Shown here: positions 25,058-33,884 of the stretch, piece after piece
Layout of the letters: every line of letters begins with the position of its first letter
How positions within the stretch are numbered: position 1 is the first letter of the stretch
DNA from: Oceanobacillus bengalensis
GTDB taxonomy: Bacteria > Bacillota > Bacilli > Bacillales > Amphibacillaceae
Length of the DNA stretch: 64,000 nucleotides
Assembly (NCBI RefSeq): GCF_003628445.1
Contig: NZ_RBZO01000013.1
Coordinates: 1 to 64,000 of the forward strand
Direction: 5' to 3'
Notes under the pieces: model-generated
Seen by the model: the letters and a program-made list of their open reading frames with translations, nothing else
Told to the model about the DNA's origin: nothing
Database searches by the model: none
Translations under genes and position numbers: made by a program

Positions 25058-25834
25058 ATGAATAAACGTTGGGTGTTAAGCATTATTACTACCATAGTTA
25101 TTTGCTGTGCAGGTGCACTTGTGTTCTTTTTTATACAGGAACATATAACTGAAAAACTTGATGAGCCTTCCAGAATCTTAGCTAGTGAAGTGATTCCTAC
25201 TGAAACAGACGAAGCAGAGACGGAAGTAGATTCCTCCATGCAACTCAAAGATGTGATTGAAGAAGCACAGAAAAAAGTAGTAAAAATTGAATTAGCAGAT
25301 GGCTCATTTGGATCTGGTTTTTTATATAATGACAAGGGAGATGTTATTACAAACGCACATGTTGTTGCTGGTGCAAAAGATGTCAATATCATTACCTCTG
25401 ATGAACGCACCTTTGATGGGGTTGTTATCGGAATAAGTACCGATATTGATGTTGCAGTCGTAAGGGTTGACGGGCTTCACGGACAGGATCCTTTACCAAT
25501 ACGAACGGAGAAGGCAGAAATTGGTGATGAAGTACTTGCTCTTGGGAATCCTTTAGGTCTTGATAATACCGTAACAACTGGAATAATAAGTGGGATTGAT
25601 CGAGATTTAGAGCTTCCCCCATACCATTATGAAGATGTGTATCAAATTTCAGCACCAATTGCTCCAGGAAATAGTGGAGGTCCACTGGTTCACAGTGAAT
25701 CAGGAGAGGTACTTGGAATTAATTCAGCTGCATCTGATGTAGGAGCCATTGGATTTAGTATTCCAATTCAGAATGTATTGCCTATGATTAAAGGTTGGTC
25801 GGATTCACCGATGACTACTTTGCCAGGTGCCTGA
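25058..25834 (+). CDS. HtrA/DegP-like membrane-anchored serine protease lacking PDZ domain
   Basis: 258 residues: an N-terminal anchor (residues 6-28) and an extracellular trypsin-like domain with the full triad, His in ITNAHVV, Asp in DIDVAVV and Ser in APGNSGGP. Unlike HtrA/HtrB it has no PDZ domain. It probably cleaves envelope proteins. The start is ATG 25058 with AAGAAGGTG 6 nt upstream; an ATG at 25028 overlapping the previous gene has no ribosome site. The last codons and stop read through GGTGCCTG, the first eight bases of the local repeat family, so its C terminus may have been altered. It is the second gene of a pair with the zinc-ribbon protein. Confidence 0.85.
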   Translation: MNKRWVLSIITTIVICCAGALVFFFIQEHITEKLDEPSRILASEVIPTETDEAETEVDSSMQLKDVIEEAQKKVVKIELADGSFGSGFLYNDKGDVITNAHVVAGAKDVNIITSDERTFDGVVIGISTDIDVAVVRVDGLHGQDPLPIRTEKAEIGDEVLALGNPLGLDNTVTTGIISGIDRDLELPPYHYEDVYQISAPIAPGNSGGPLVHSESGEVLGINSAASDVGAIGFSIPIQNVLPMIKGWSDSPMTTLPGA

Positions 25835-25843
25835 ATGGACCTA

Positions 25844-25880
25844 TAGAGAAACTAGATTATGATTCTAGTTTCTCTAAAAT
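25844..25880 (+). terminator. Terminator after htrA-like gene
   Basis: TAGAGAAACTAGA pairs with TCTAGTTTCTCTA: a 13-bp perfect stem with a weak T-tract. Confidence 0.8.
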
Positions 25881-25966
25881 TATTGAAAATAATTATTGAA
25901 GATCTAGTATTTAAAAGAACGTCACCAAAAACTACTATATAATTTAGATGATGTTTCAACTAGTTT

Positions 25967-26998
25967 TTATTTCACACTAATTCCATTTGACATATCCAAT
26001 AATTCTTTGTAAGTTTTTTCATGAATAAAAATTGTTTCTTCTTGGTTACTTAATTTGTTATTCTCAATTTCACCAGGAATATATATTTCTTCAAATCCTG
26101 GGCGTGTTTCAGAACTTTTAATAGTATTAATCCATTCTTGCATTCTATTGTCGAATTGCTCCCGTTGCACGATGTCATCAATCTTTATTAATAAAAAGAA
26201 ATGCCCAATATTTGCTATATTATTTGAGTTAAACATTGAATCAGTTTCATAACTTAATGAAGCTGCACTCAACCCAGCACAAAGCACATCAACAAACATG
26301 GATAATCCATACCCTTTATGTTGCCCTAACGGAAGTATTGTTCCTCCATCCAATGCTGCTTTTGGATCAGTCGTATCGTATCCGTCCTTATCCAATGCAT
26401 AACCGGTTGGCATATCTATTCCTTTTCTTTCAAAAGTACGGATTTTCCCTTTTGCTGTAGCACTTGTTGCCATATCTAATGTGAAATTACTATTTTCAAC
26501 AATAGGAAAAGACATTGCAATTGGATTTGTACCAAGTAATGGATCTAACCCTCCCCATGGTGCCATTGTTGGACTTGCATTCGACGCAATCATGGCAAGG
26601 TACCCTTTTTCAGCTGCTTTTCTAGAAAAATAACCAGATGTTCCAAAATGATTACTATTTCTCACACTTGCAACCATAATGCTTGACTTCTCTAGTCGAT
26701 CGTAACAAATTTCTAATGTCTTTTCTGCAACGACCTGCCCAAGACCATTATCACCATCCACTACAATGATAGAATCCCTATCAACTGCTATTTTTATATC
26801 TGGATTCGCATTCACTAAGCCATCTTTTATACGCTGTACATATGGTTTCAGCCTTAATACACCATGTGATTCCACACCGCTTCTTTCTGCTTCCAATATT
26901 GAATCTACAACAACCGGAGCTTCTTCTTCACTAACCCCATTTGATAATAAAATATCTGTCATTAATTTATTTAATTTCTCTATTTCTATTTCGACCAT
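25967..26998 (-). CDS. Malate/L-lactate dehydrogenase family (LDH2/MDH2-type) oxidoreductase
   Basis: A 343-residue NAD(P)-dependent 2-hydroxyacid dehydrogenase of the non-Rossmann LDH2/MDH2 family (sulfolactate, ureidoglycolate and 2,3-diketogulonate reductases also belong). Signatures: ERSGVESHGVLRL (catalytic His), VRNSNHFGTSGYFSRKA, ASPTMAPWGG and LLGTNPIAMSFPI. The last gene of the catabolic cluster; it probably interconverts a 2-hydroxy and a 2-oxo acid made or used by the aldolase and lyase upstream. ATG with AGGGGTG. It follows the MFS gene by 21 bp. Confidence 0.85.
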   Translation of the reverse strand: MVEIEIEKLNKLMTDILLSNGVSEEEAPVVVDSILEAERSGVESHGVLRLKPYVQRIKDGLVNANPDIKIAVDRDSIIVVDGDNGLGQVVAEKTLEICYDRLEKSSIMVASVRNSNHFGTSGYFSRKAAEKGYLAMIASNASPTMAPWGGLDPLLGTNPIAMSFPIVENSNFTLDMATSATAKGKIRTFERKGIDMPTGYALDKDGYDTTDPKAALDGGTILPLGQHKGYGLSMFVDVLCAGLSAASLSYETDSMFNSNNIANIGHFFLLIKIDDIVQREQFDNRMQEWINTIKSSETRPGFEEIYIPGEIENNKLSNQEETIFIHEKTYKELLDMSNGISVK

Positions 26999-27019
26999 AA
27001 CTACACCCCTATAATTAAA

Positions 27020-28156
27020 TTAATACTTTTTCGTAACTAGTAAGCTTTGTAACCCCAAAATTAAAATTCCTGTCACCCAAAAAACTCCAGTCATTCCTAT
27101 AACAGTGGCAATTCCCCCTAAAGTAATTGGTGCAATTACTTGGGTTAACCTATTAAATGTAATTCTTAGTCCAAGTCCTTCTCCAGTATGGCTTGGATCT
27201 AATGAGTGAACAGTCATCGTTATGGAGAGTGGTTGACCTAGGCCAAGTCCAAGCCCTAATAAAAACGAGAGTAATGTAACCATAATGATTTGATCAAAAA
27301 ACGGGAATATAATTAATATAATTCCAGAGTAAATAATAGAAACCATAACTAACCTGCCTACTTTATAACGTTCCATTAAGTATCCAAGGAACACTCGAAT
27401 AAGAATCGCAGCTACCGTATGAATGGCCACGATGAAACCTATCATGGTCGAAGAATAACCAAGTTCATTAGCATGAAGCGGAAAATAGGCAATAAAGATT
27501 TCTTTTGCAAACAAAACAATTGTACTTATCAAAATCGCAGCCCGTAATTGCTTGTTCCTTAATAGGTTTCGAACGGAAGGATTATTATTATCAATCTTAT
27601 TAGCTCTGCTTGAATCATTAGAAGTACTATTTAACTTGATTACAAGAAAAATAGATAAAAGGCTAATAACACCTAAAATAGCAAAGCCCGCATAATAACT
27701 AAATATATCAGATAAAACTCCAGCTAATAAAGGTCCGATGAAACTCCCTAAAGCCATACCTAAACTAAATTGAGCAATAGCTATGTCTCTCTTTTCTAAT
27801 CCAAATGCTATACCTGCAAACCGTTGTGCTGAAAGAGCAAAGATGGTATGGGAAACCCCGCAAATTAATTGTGATATTACAATACTTACTATGTGAGGAA
27901 AAACAAATGGTAAGATTAGTCCAATCCCAGTCAAAACAATACTAATGTAAATTGGGATCTTAAAATTCATTTTATCAATGATTTTCCCTATCATTATGGA
28001 AAAAAATAACGGTAGAATGGAGAATAAAGATACAATCAGTCCTACACCTATTGTACTGGCTCCCAATTCGTTTGATACAAGGGGAATAACCACTCTAGTA
28101 CCCATCATTCCAGTTGAGAATAAGGTTACAAGGATAACGAAAGAATATAGTTTCAT
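27020..28156 (-). CDS. Major facilitator superfamily transporter
   Basis: A 378-residue protein with about 12 membrane helices and typical MFS loop features (DKMNFKIP after helix 2, ERYKVGRLV after helix 8). The position between the TctCBA genes and the LDH2-type dehydrogenase suggests transport of the pathway's substrate or a product. The substrate cannot be deduced. I choose ATG 28156, with AGGTG 6 nt upstream, over GTG 28165. A hairpin at 28184-28240 separates it from tctA, so the MFS and dehydrogenase genes may be a partly independent unit. Confidence 0.8.
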   Translation of the reverse strand: MKLYSFVILVTLFSTGMMGTRVVIPLVSNELGASTIGVGLIVSLFSILPLFFSIMIGKIIDKMNFKIPIYISIVLTGIGLILPFVFPHIVSIVISQLICGVSHTIFALSAQRFAGIAFGLEKRDIAIAQFSLGMALGSFIGPLLAGVLSDIFSYYAGFAILGVISLLSIFLVIKLNSTSNDSSRANKIDNNNPSVRNLLRNKQLRAAILISTIVLFAKEIFIAYFPLHANELGYSSTMIGFIVAIHTVAAILIRVFLGYLMERYKVGRLVMVSIIYSGIILIIFPFFDQIIMVTLLSFLLGLGLGLGQPLSITMTVHSLDPSHTGEGLGLRITFNRLTQVIAPITLGGIATVIGMTGVFWVTGILILGLQSLLVTKKY

Positions 28157-28183
28157 TTTATACACCTACATATACAAACATTC

Positions 28184-28240
28184 ATGAATAGTATTAGAGT
28201 CTTACACCTCCGAGATATGTAAGACTCTATTTATTCATGT
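28184..28240. terminator. Long hairpin between tctA and the MFS gene
   Basis: AGAGTCTTACA and TGTAAGACTCT form a perfect 11-bp stem, extended outward by ATGAATA/TATTCAT-type pairing. There is no strong T-tract on the minus strand, so it may attenuate or process the transcript rather than end it. Confidence 0.55.
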
Positions 28241-28258
28241 AATACAAAATGTATTTAT

Positions 28259-29737
28259 CTACTTCATTTTCTTTTTACGGAATAATAACGGAACGATAAA
28301 AGAAAGAAGAGAAATCGCAAACAACGCCATCGCTGTTGGACTATTCCAGAATATATCGAAGCTACCATTTGAAATAGTCAATGCTTGTCTTAAATTCTGT
28401 TCCAACATTCCACCTAAAATAAACGCAAGAATAAATGGGGCTGCTGGTATATTTACCAATTTCATAAAATACCCTAGGATTCCAAATACCAATAAAATCA
28501 ACATATCAAAGGTGCTAAAACTAACAGTGTAAACTCCCAATAAACAAAACATGACAACAAGAGATATCAGTAACTGTCTAGGAATCTGCAATATTTTTGA
28601 TATATACGGGATTAAAGGTAGGTTTAGTAGTAATAAGAAAATATTTCCTAAATACATACTAGCTATAACCCCCCAGAAGATTTCCGGGCTTTCTTCAATT
28701 AATAACGGACCAGGCTTCACACCTAGTACCAATAGTGCAGCTAGCATAACAGCTGTAGTCCCTGAGCCAGGAATCCCCAAGCTTAGTAATGGTACAAACG
28801 ATCCAGTAGCAGCTGCATTATTCGAAGTTTCAGGGGCAGCAAGCCCTTTAATCGAACCTTTCCCAAACTCCTCTGGATTTTTAGATATTTTCTTCTCCAT
28901 AATATAACTCATAAAAGAAGCCATTGTTGCTCCAGCACCTGGAAGTACTCCAATAATAAATCCCAGAACAGAATGACGGCTCATAGGACCGCTCATTTCT
29001 TTCAATTCCTTCTTATTTAAACGTAAACTACCAAGGTTAGCTGTATTTTGCATCTTATTGTTACGATTAATAATGAGGAAACAAACTTCTGCAAGTGCAA
29101 ATAGCCCTAATGCAACAACAAGAAAATCAATTCCATCTAATAAATTCATCGAGCCAAAAGTAAAGCGACTTGTTCCCGTTTGAGCGTCCGTACCAATTGT
29201 CACTGCCATAAATCCTAGCACAGCTGAAATTAATGCTTTTGTAGTAGAACCCTCTGACAATGTTGTAATCAACAGTAATCCCATGAACATCAATGCAAAA
29301 TATTCAGCAGGTCCAAATGATACTGCAACGTTTGCCATTAGAGGAGCAAAAAGCATAGTTAATATTACTGCTACTGTTCCACCAACAAAGGATGCGATTG
29401 CCGCAATTGCTAAGGCTTTCCCTGCCTGACCTTTTTGAGCCATTGGATAGCCATCAAATGCTGTGACGACCGTACTAGATGTACCCGGTGCGTTTAATAG
29501 GATTGATGCTGATGACCCACCAAAAACTGCTCCATAATACACACCAGCCATAAGCACGATTGCGATAACTGGATCCATCCCATATGTCATCGGTATCATT
29601 ACGGCGATTGCAGTAATTGGACCAAGCCCTGGCATCATTCCTATCAATGTACCTATAAATACGCCTAGAAATACGAAAAAGATACCTTGAAAACTTAACA
29701 CGAATTCAAATCCTAATAATAAACCTCCGAAATCCAT
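28259..29737 (-). CDS. tctA: Tripartite tricarboxylate transporter, large membrane subunit TctA
   Basis: A 492-residue protein with about 12 helices. It bears the strongly conserved TctA motifs GSSASILLNAPGTSSTVVTA, DGYPMAQKGQAGKAL near residue 95, and the mirrored second half (TSNNAAATGSFVPLLSLGIP). It forms the proton- or cation-coupled channel for carboxylates delivered by TctC. The gene order tctC-tctB-tctA is intact with gaps of 13-24 bp, so the three subunits are co-translated. Substrates of the family include citrate, tartrate, glutarate and sulfolactate. Confidence 0.9.
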   Translation of the reverse strand: MDFGGLLLGFEFVLSFQGIFFVFLGVFIGTLIGMMPGLGPITAIAVMIPMTYGMDPVIAIVLMAGVYYGAVFGGSSASILLNAPGTSSTVVTAFDGYPMAQKGQAGKALAIAAIASFVGGTVAVILTMLFAPLMANVAVSFGPAEYFALMFMGLLLITTLSEGSTTKALISAVLGFMAVTIGTDAQTGTSRFTFGSMNLLDGIDFLVVALGLFALAEVCFLIINRNNKMQNTANLGSLRLNKKELKEMSGPMSRHSVLGFIIGVLPGAGATMASFMSYIMEKKISKNPEEFGKGSIKGLAAPETSNNAAATGSFVPLLSLGIPGSGTTAVMLAALLVLGVKPGPLLIEESPEIFWGVIASMYLGNIFLLLLNLPLIPYISKILQIPRQLLISLVVMFCLLGVYTVSFSTFDMLILLVFGILGYFMKLVNIPAAPFILAFILGGMLEQNLRQALTISNGSFDIFWNSPTAMALFAISLLSFIVPLLFRKKKMK

Positions 29738-29750
29738 ACTTCACCCTCCC

Positions 29751-30197
29751 CTATAATGGTAGCCACCCTGATGGCAGGCGAACCAATAGAAGTTCATTAA
29801 ATAATAAATACATTGCCACAGAAAATCCAATAGAAACAATACCATTTGTTATATATTTTTTGTAGCCATAAAAGCGAGAGCTTACAAAAATAAATAGTGT
29901 TGTCATAATAATGAATCCAACAATCTCAAGCAAAAAGATGTAGAAGAGGATGAGCACGGCAGTTCCGAGCAACATCCCAATCTCTTTTCTAGGTAAAGAT
30001 GCTTCCTTCTTCTCCTCATCCTTCAAGAAAAATAGAATGATAGATAAGAATAATAAAATATAACCTAGTATTTTAGGTATGACATCCGAGTCAACGGGTA
30101 CGAGTGTATATTCTGGAAGCTGATACGCCATGATTAAATATGCAATAGATATGACGGACAAAGCTGTACTCAACTTTTTATTAAGTGTGAATTTCAC
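29751..30197 (-). CDS. tctB: Tripartite tricarboxylate transporter, small membrane subunit TctB
   Basis: A 148-residue protein with four hydrophobic segments and the TctB pattern (P..LG..L..L, then EIVGFIIMTTLFIFVSSRFY). It is the poorly conserved small subunit required with TctA. The start is GTG behind GAGGAG. It lies 13 bp before tctA and 24 bp after tctC. Confidence 0.85.
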   Translation of the reverse strand: MKFTLNKKLSTALSVISIAYLIMAYQLPEYTLVPVDSDVIPKILGYILLFLSIILFFLKDEEKKEASLPRKEIGMLLGTAVLILFYIFLLEIVGFIIMTTLFIFVSSRFYGYKKYITNGIVSIGFSVAMYLLFNELLLVRLPSGWLPL

Positions 30198-30221
30198 AGG
30201 TTAATCTCCTCTCTTTTTAAC

Positions 30222-31235
30222 CTATTGTTTTAACATTCCTAAATCTTCCAGTAGTTCTCTGTATGCGTCATGTTCACTTTGAATATGTGCTTTAAACTCT
30301 TCGCTATCCATGTATACTTCTGACCATCCAAATTGTTCTCTAATTTCAGCAAACGCTTCTGAGTCACTTACTTGCTTAAATTTATCTTCATAATAGGCTA
30401 CGGCTGCGGGGTCCATGTCCCCTGGTCCCATAAATCCACGCCAGTTAATAAATGTTTCATCAATACCTTGTTCAACAGCAGTAGGGAATTCAGATACAAT
30501 ATCCCCCTCAATTCTTTCCTCTGAAGTAATGGCTAAAACTTTTATATTTCCAGCTCTAACTTGCTCTATTACCTCAGCCAATCCAGTTGAATATACATCA
30601 ACATTTCCATTTAGTAATGAAGTCATTGCACTACCATCCTGTGTTGCAACATATTTAACAGTAGTAGGATCTACACCAGCTGCTTTAGCAATTTTTAAGA
30701 ATTGCAGATGGTCCAATCCACCTGCTACAGAATTACCAACAACTGAAACATCCTGAGGATTAGCTTTGATGTCATCCATAAGTTCGTTTAAATCGTTCCA
30801 CTCCGCATCAGCATGAACTACAAATGCAGCATAGTCAGCTATAACGTTTGCAATAGGGGTGAAATCTTCCCAACCAAGTTCAGCAATCCCTGATAATGGG
30901 GAAGTAACAATTTGTGGGTTTGTAATAAAAATATTATGTGGATCATTTCTCTCAGCAATATACGCCCAACCTACTGATCCACTTCCACCTTCTTTGTTAA
31001 TTACTCCAACATTTCTTTCCGTAATTCCCTCTTCATTTAATACTTGCGCAACCATTCTAGATGTAGTATCCCAGCCACCACCAGCTGCCGATGGTGCTAC
31101 CAACTCAATGTTTCCTTCTGGTACCCAATCTCCATCTGATCCTTCTGCTCCACCATTGGATGATGCTGATTCATCTCCACAAGCTGCTAAGAATAATACA
31201 AGTGCAATACCCAAAATCATCATTAACTTTTTCAT
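30222..31235 (-). CDS. tctC: Tripartite tricarboxylate transporter substrate-binding lipoprotein TctC
   Basis: A 337-residue protein with lipobox LAAC (Cys at about 19) and the Bug/TctC fold: IELVAPSAAGGGWDTTSRMV at the N-terminal lobe, the N-x-x-G-G-S-G segment (NKEGGSGSVGW) and DPTTVKYVATQDGSAMTSLL. It captures the carboxylate outside the cell and hands it to TctAB. GGGAGG precedes the ATG. It is the first transporter gene, lying 59 bp after the DUF1932 dehydrogenase gene. Confidence 0.9.
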   Translation of the reverse strand: MKKLMMILGIALVLFLAACGDESASSNGGAEGSDGDWVPEGNIELVAPSAAGGGWDTTSRMVAQVLNEEGITERNVGVINKEGGSGSVGWAYIAERNDPHNIFITNPQIVTSPLSGIAELGWEDFTPIANVIADYAAFVVHADAEWNDLNELMDDIKANPQDVSVVGNSVAGGLDHLQFLKIAKAAGVDPTTVKYVATQDGSAMTSLLNGNVDVYSTGLAEVIEQVRAGNIKVLAITSEERIEGDIVSEFPTAVEQGIDETFINWRGFMGPGDMDPAAVAYYEDKFKQVSDSEAFAEIREQFGWSEVYMDSEEFKAHIQSEHDAYRELLEDLGMLKQ

Positions 31236-31294
31236 TTAAAAGCCTCCCATTTTTTGTAATCGTATACATTTGATTCGTTATTCCTTCTTAAGTC

Positions 31295-32176
31295 TTAGCT
31301 ACCTTGCTTTTGTTTCATCGTATCAATAACAGTTACCCAATCTTTGGGTCTTTCCCCATTAAATTGTTCCTTCAGATTTTGCTCTGTAACAAACATTAAT
31401 TTCTCTCTAATTGCATTTGATAAGGTTGAATTAATATTTAAAGAATCAAGCATTTCTATCGATCCCTCTAATTCCTTTGTCCTTCTTTCAGCATGAATTG
31501 AGGTGCCAGTAATTAATTGATTAATTGTATCTTCTAATGAGCTATTTTCTATCGTTTCACTTAAAGACGCTAATACATAATCCTCAACATTTAATTCCCT
31601 AGCAATTTCAAATGTTTCAAAAGAAATTGTTGCTAATCCTTTCATAAAGATGCTTCTAATTAGTTTGATACTTGATGCATCGCCAGGTTTGTCGCTAACC
31701 TTTGTGATATTCATACCATAATTACTCATATAACTGATAAAAGAATCTGCTCCATTTCCACTTACTAGCATAGGTACTCTATGTTGATACTTTGTTAGCG
31801 GGCCTAACATTGAAGCATCTACGAATAAAACAGTTTCGCTTAAATTGGTTGCAATAGTTTTTTGCGTACTAGGTGTTGAGGCAGATACATCAACATAAAG
31901 AACTCCATCTGGTAGATAATCTTTGACCACTAAACTAACTTCTGCAGCCTTATCTGCTGGGACTGCAACAAACAATACGTCTGCACTTTTCACAGTATCT
32001 TTAATTGATTCTGATAAGTCAACGCTTGCTTTTCTCGCTCTTTCATAAAGTATTGTTTGAAAGTTAGGATCATTAATCATATGATCATAAGCAACGATTG
32101 CTTTTACTCCAACTTGTTTTAAACCTTTAGACATTTCAAATGCCGCTTCTCCATAACCTATAAAACTTATATTCAA
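31295..32176 (-). CDS. NAD(P)-dependent dehydrogenase of the 6PGDH/beta-hydroxyacid type with DUF1932 C-terminal domain
   Basis: 293 residues. The N-terminal Rossmann domain (FIGYGEAAFEMSKGL) matches NAD-binding 6-phosphogluconate-dehydrogenase-like enzymes. The C-terminal half (SSIKLIRSIFMKGLATISFE...) is DUF1932. Such proteins reduce or oxidise small hydroxy or keto acids, but few have been assayed. The conserved Lys (IKLIRSIFMKG) is present. The start is TTG with AGAGGGGG. It is embedded in the cluster 16 bp after the RraA-type aldolase gene, which points to handling an aldolase product or substrate. Confidence 0.8.
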   Translation of the reverse strand: MNISFIGYGEAAFEMSKGLKQVGVKAIVAYDHMINDPNFQTILYERARKASVDLSESIKDTVKSADVLFVAVPADKAAEVSLVVKDYLPDGVLYVDVSASTPSTQKTIATNLSETVLFVDASMLGPLTKYQHRVPMLVSGNGADSFISYMSNYGMNITKVSDKPGDASSIKLIRSIFMKGLATISFETFEIARELNVEDYVLASLSETIENSSLEDTINQLITGTSIHAERRTKELEGSIEMLDSLNINSTLSNAIREKLMFVTEQNLKEQFNGERPKDWVTVIDTMKQKQGS

Positions 32177-32192
32177 CTAATTCCCCCTCTTT

Positions 32193-32885
32193 CTACACTG
32201 TTTCGATTTTTTCTTTTAACCATGAAGGTTCAATGCTATCAGGGAACTCCCCTCTTTCCTTCTTTTCAAGGTATTCATTGATTACTTCGATTCTTTTTAC
32301 CTCATATGCTAGTTTTTTCTCTGCTCTCTCAAAAACTTCTTCTATTAGATTACAAGGGACAACAGTAATGCCATCTTCGTCACCGAATACTAAGTCTCCT
32401 GGGTTAACCGTCACTCCTGCACAATTGATCGTTTCATTCAATATGCCTCTTTGCTCTTTATATGGACCACTTGGTACAAATCCTCTAGCAAAAATGGGTA
32501 TTTCTAATGCTTCTAACACTTTCTTATCCCTTACTAGACCATCAATTACAAGCCCCTCTACACCAATTGTTTCTGCTGCTAAAGCCATTAGTTCCCCCAA
32601 ATACGCATTGTCCTTATGGTCTTGCCCATCAGCAACAATAACGTATCCTTCTTGCCCAGAATAAATTGCTTGATGAAGATAAAGATTGTCACCCGGCTGT
32701 AGTTCTAAAGTAATAGCTGTGCCGACCATGAAGCTACCTTTTGTTAACGGTTTAATTTGGTAATCCATTGCTCCTGAACCATTCATGGCATCACTTAATA
32801 GTGTGCTACTTAATTTTTTTGCTCTGGAAATGATTTCATCGGGTAACAATGGAGAATGATTTTTTAATTGTAATGCTGACATCAT
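32193..32885 (-). CDS. RraA-type aldolase/decarboxylase (HMG/CHA aldolase family)
   Basis: A 230-residue protein of the RraA/class II pyruvate-aldolase superfamily, which includes 4-hydroxy-4-methyl-2-oxoglutarate aldolase and oxaloacetate decarboxylase. The signature GELMALAAETIGVEGLVIDG followed by LVRD supplies the substrate-binding Gly and Arg and the metal-binding Asp. The cluster context (CoA-transferase, HMG-CoA-lyase-like enzyme, hydroxyacid dehydrogenases) favours a carbon-carbon lyase giving pyruvate or a related keto acid, rather than the RNase-E regulator role of E. coli RraA. AAGGAGAG precedes two adjacent ATGs. Confidence 0.85.
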   Translation of the reverse strand: MMSALQLKNHSPLLPDEIISRAKKLSSTLLSDAMNGSGAMDYQIKPLTKGSFMVGTAITLELQPGDNLYLHQAIYSGQEGYVIVADGQDHKDNAYLGELMALAAETIGVEGLVIDGLVRDKKVLEALEIPIFARGFVPSGPYKEQRGILNETINCAGVTVNPGDLVFGDEDGITVVPCNLIEEVFERAEKKLAYEVKRIEVINEYLEKKERGEFPDSIEPSWLKEKIETV

Positions 32886-32920
32886 TATCTCTCCTTCAAT
32901 GATTTTCAGATTAAAATATT

Positions 32921-33874
32921 TTATATATTATTTGTTTCCCCAACTTTCTGTTGTTTTGCTGGAGGTAAGCTAAGCTCCGAAGTTTTACCTGCTTTCAGTA
33001 CATAGCTATCTGAGAAATTTGGGTACTGAGAATTAATTTTCTTACCAATTGCTATTACTTTGTCTAAGTCAACCCCTGTTTGGATTCCCATCTCTTCAAA
33101 TCCATGTATAAGATCCTCAGATGCAATGTTTCCACTACCATTCGGCACATATGGACATCCTCCAATACCAGCAACTGAGCTATCAAAATCAGTAACTCCA
33201 GCCTCTAAACCCGCAACTGCGTTCGCAAATGCCATTCCTCTTGTGTTATGCAGGTGAAGTGTAAATTTCATTTGTGTAAATTCTTTTTTCAAAGATTCGA
33301 TGACGTTCTTAATTAATACGGGATTTGCCATACCAGCAGTATCTGCTAGTGATATTTCATTCACACCCATTTCCGCATAACACTCAGTAATGGATAATAA
33401 TCGTTCAATAGGAACCATCCCTTCAAACGGGCATCCGAAAGCAACAGAAATGGAACCAGTAGCTTTCATAGATTCTTCATTTGCTCTGTAAATAACTGGT
33501 TCAAATCCTCTTAATGCCTCAGCGGTCTTACAATTTGCGTTACTAATGCTATGAGAATCTGTTGCAGATAACATTAATTTAACTTTGTCTACACCAGAAT
33601 CAATTGCTCTTTCTAACCCTTTTAAATTCGGAATTAGTGCTCTTAATTTAACATTTGAATTTCTCTTTATCTTAGATAATAATTCAGAGGAATCTCTAAG
33701 TTGTGGTATTGCCTTAGGGTGGACGAACGATGTGATTTCAATTTGCTTGAACCCACATGTCATTAACTCATTTACAATCTCTACTTTTTCTTCAGTCGGA
33801 ATAAATTCTGGCAAACTCTGAAATCCATCCCTAGGACAAACCTCAGTAACAACGACTTCTTGTGGATAAATCAT
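32921..33874 (-). CDS. Hydroxymethylglutaryl-CoA lyase family protein
   Basis: A 317-residue TIM-barrel lyase. VCPRDGFQ (catalytic Arg-Asp), HLHNTRGMAFAN (metal-binding His pair) and GIGGCPYVPNGSGN (catalytic Cys loop) are intact, so it should be active on a 3-hydroxy-3-methylglutaryl-CoA-like thioester such as HMG-CoA or citramalyl-CoA. It would release acetyl-CoA plus an oxo acid. The neighbouring CaiB-type gene could supply the CoA ester. I choose ATG 33874 with TAGGAGG 6 nt upstream; a GTG at 33895 overlaps the ribosome site and is unlikely. It lies 10 bp after the CoA-transferase gene. Confidence 0.9.
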   Translation of the reverse strand: MIYPQEVVVTEVCPRDGFQSLPEFIPTEEKVEIVNELMTCGFKQIEITSFVHPKAIPQLRDSSELLSKIKRNSNVKLRALIPNLKGLERAIDSGVDKVKLMLSATDSHSISNANCKTAEALRGFEPVIYRANEESMKATGSISVAFGCPFEGMVPIERLLSITECYAEMGVNEISLADTAGMANPVLIKNVIESLKKEFTQMKFTLHLHNTRGMAFANAVAGLEAGVTDFDSSVAGIGGCPYVPNGSGNIASEDLIHGFEEMGIQTGVDLDKVIAIGKKINSQYPNFSDSYVLKAGKTSELSLPPAKQQKVGETNNI

Positions 33875-33884
33875 GCTTCTCCTC

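Noticed and set aside
25826-25833. A further repeat copy at the end of the HtrA-like gene
   Set aside because: Only GGTGCCTG matches; too short to annotate as a repeat, mentioned only as a possible remnant.
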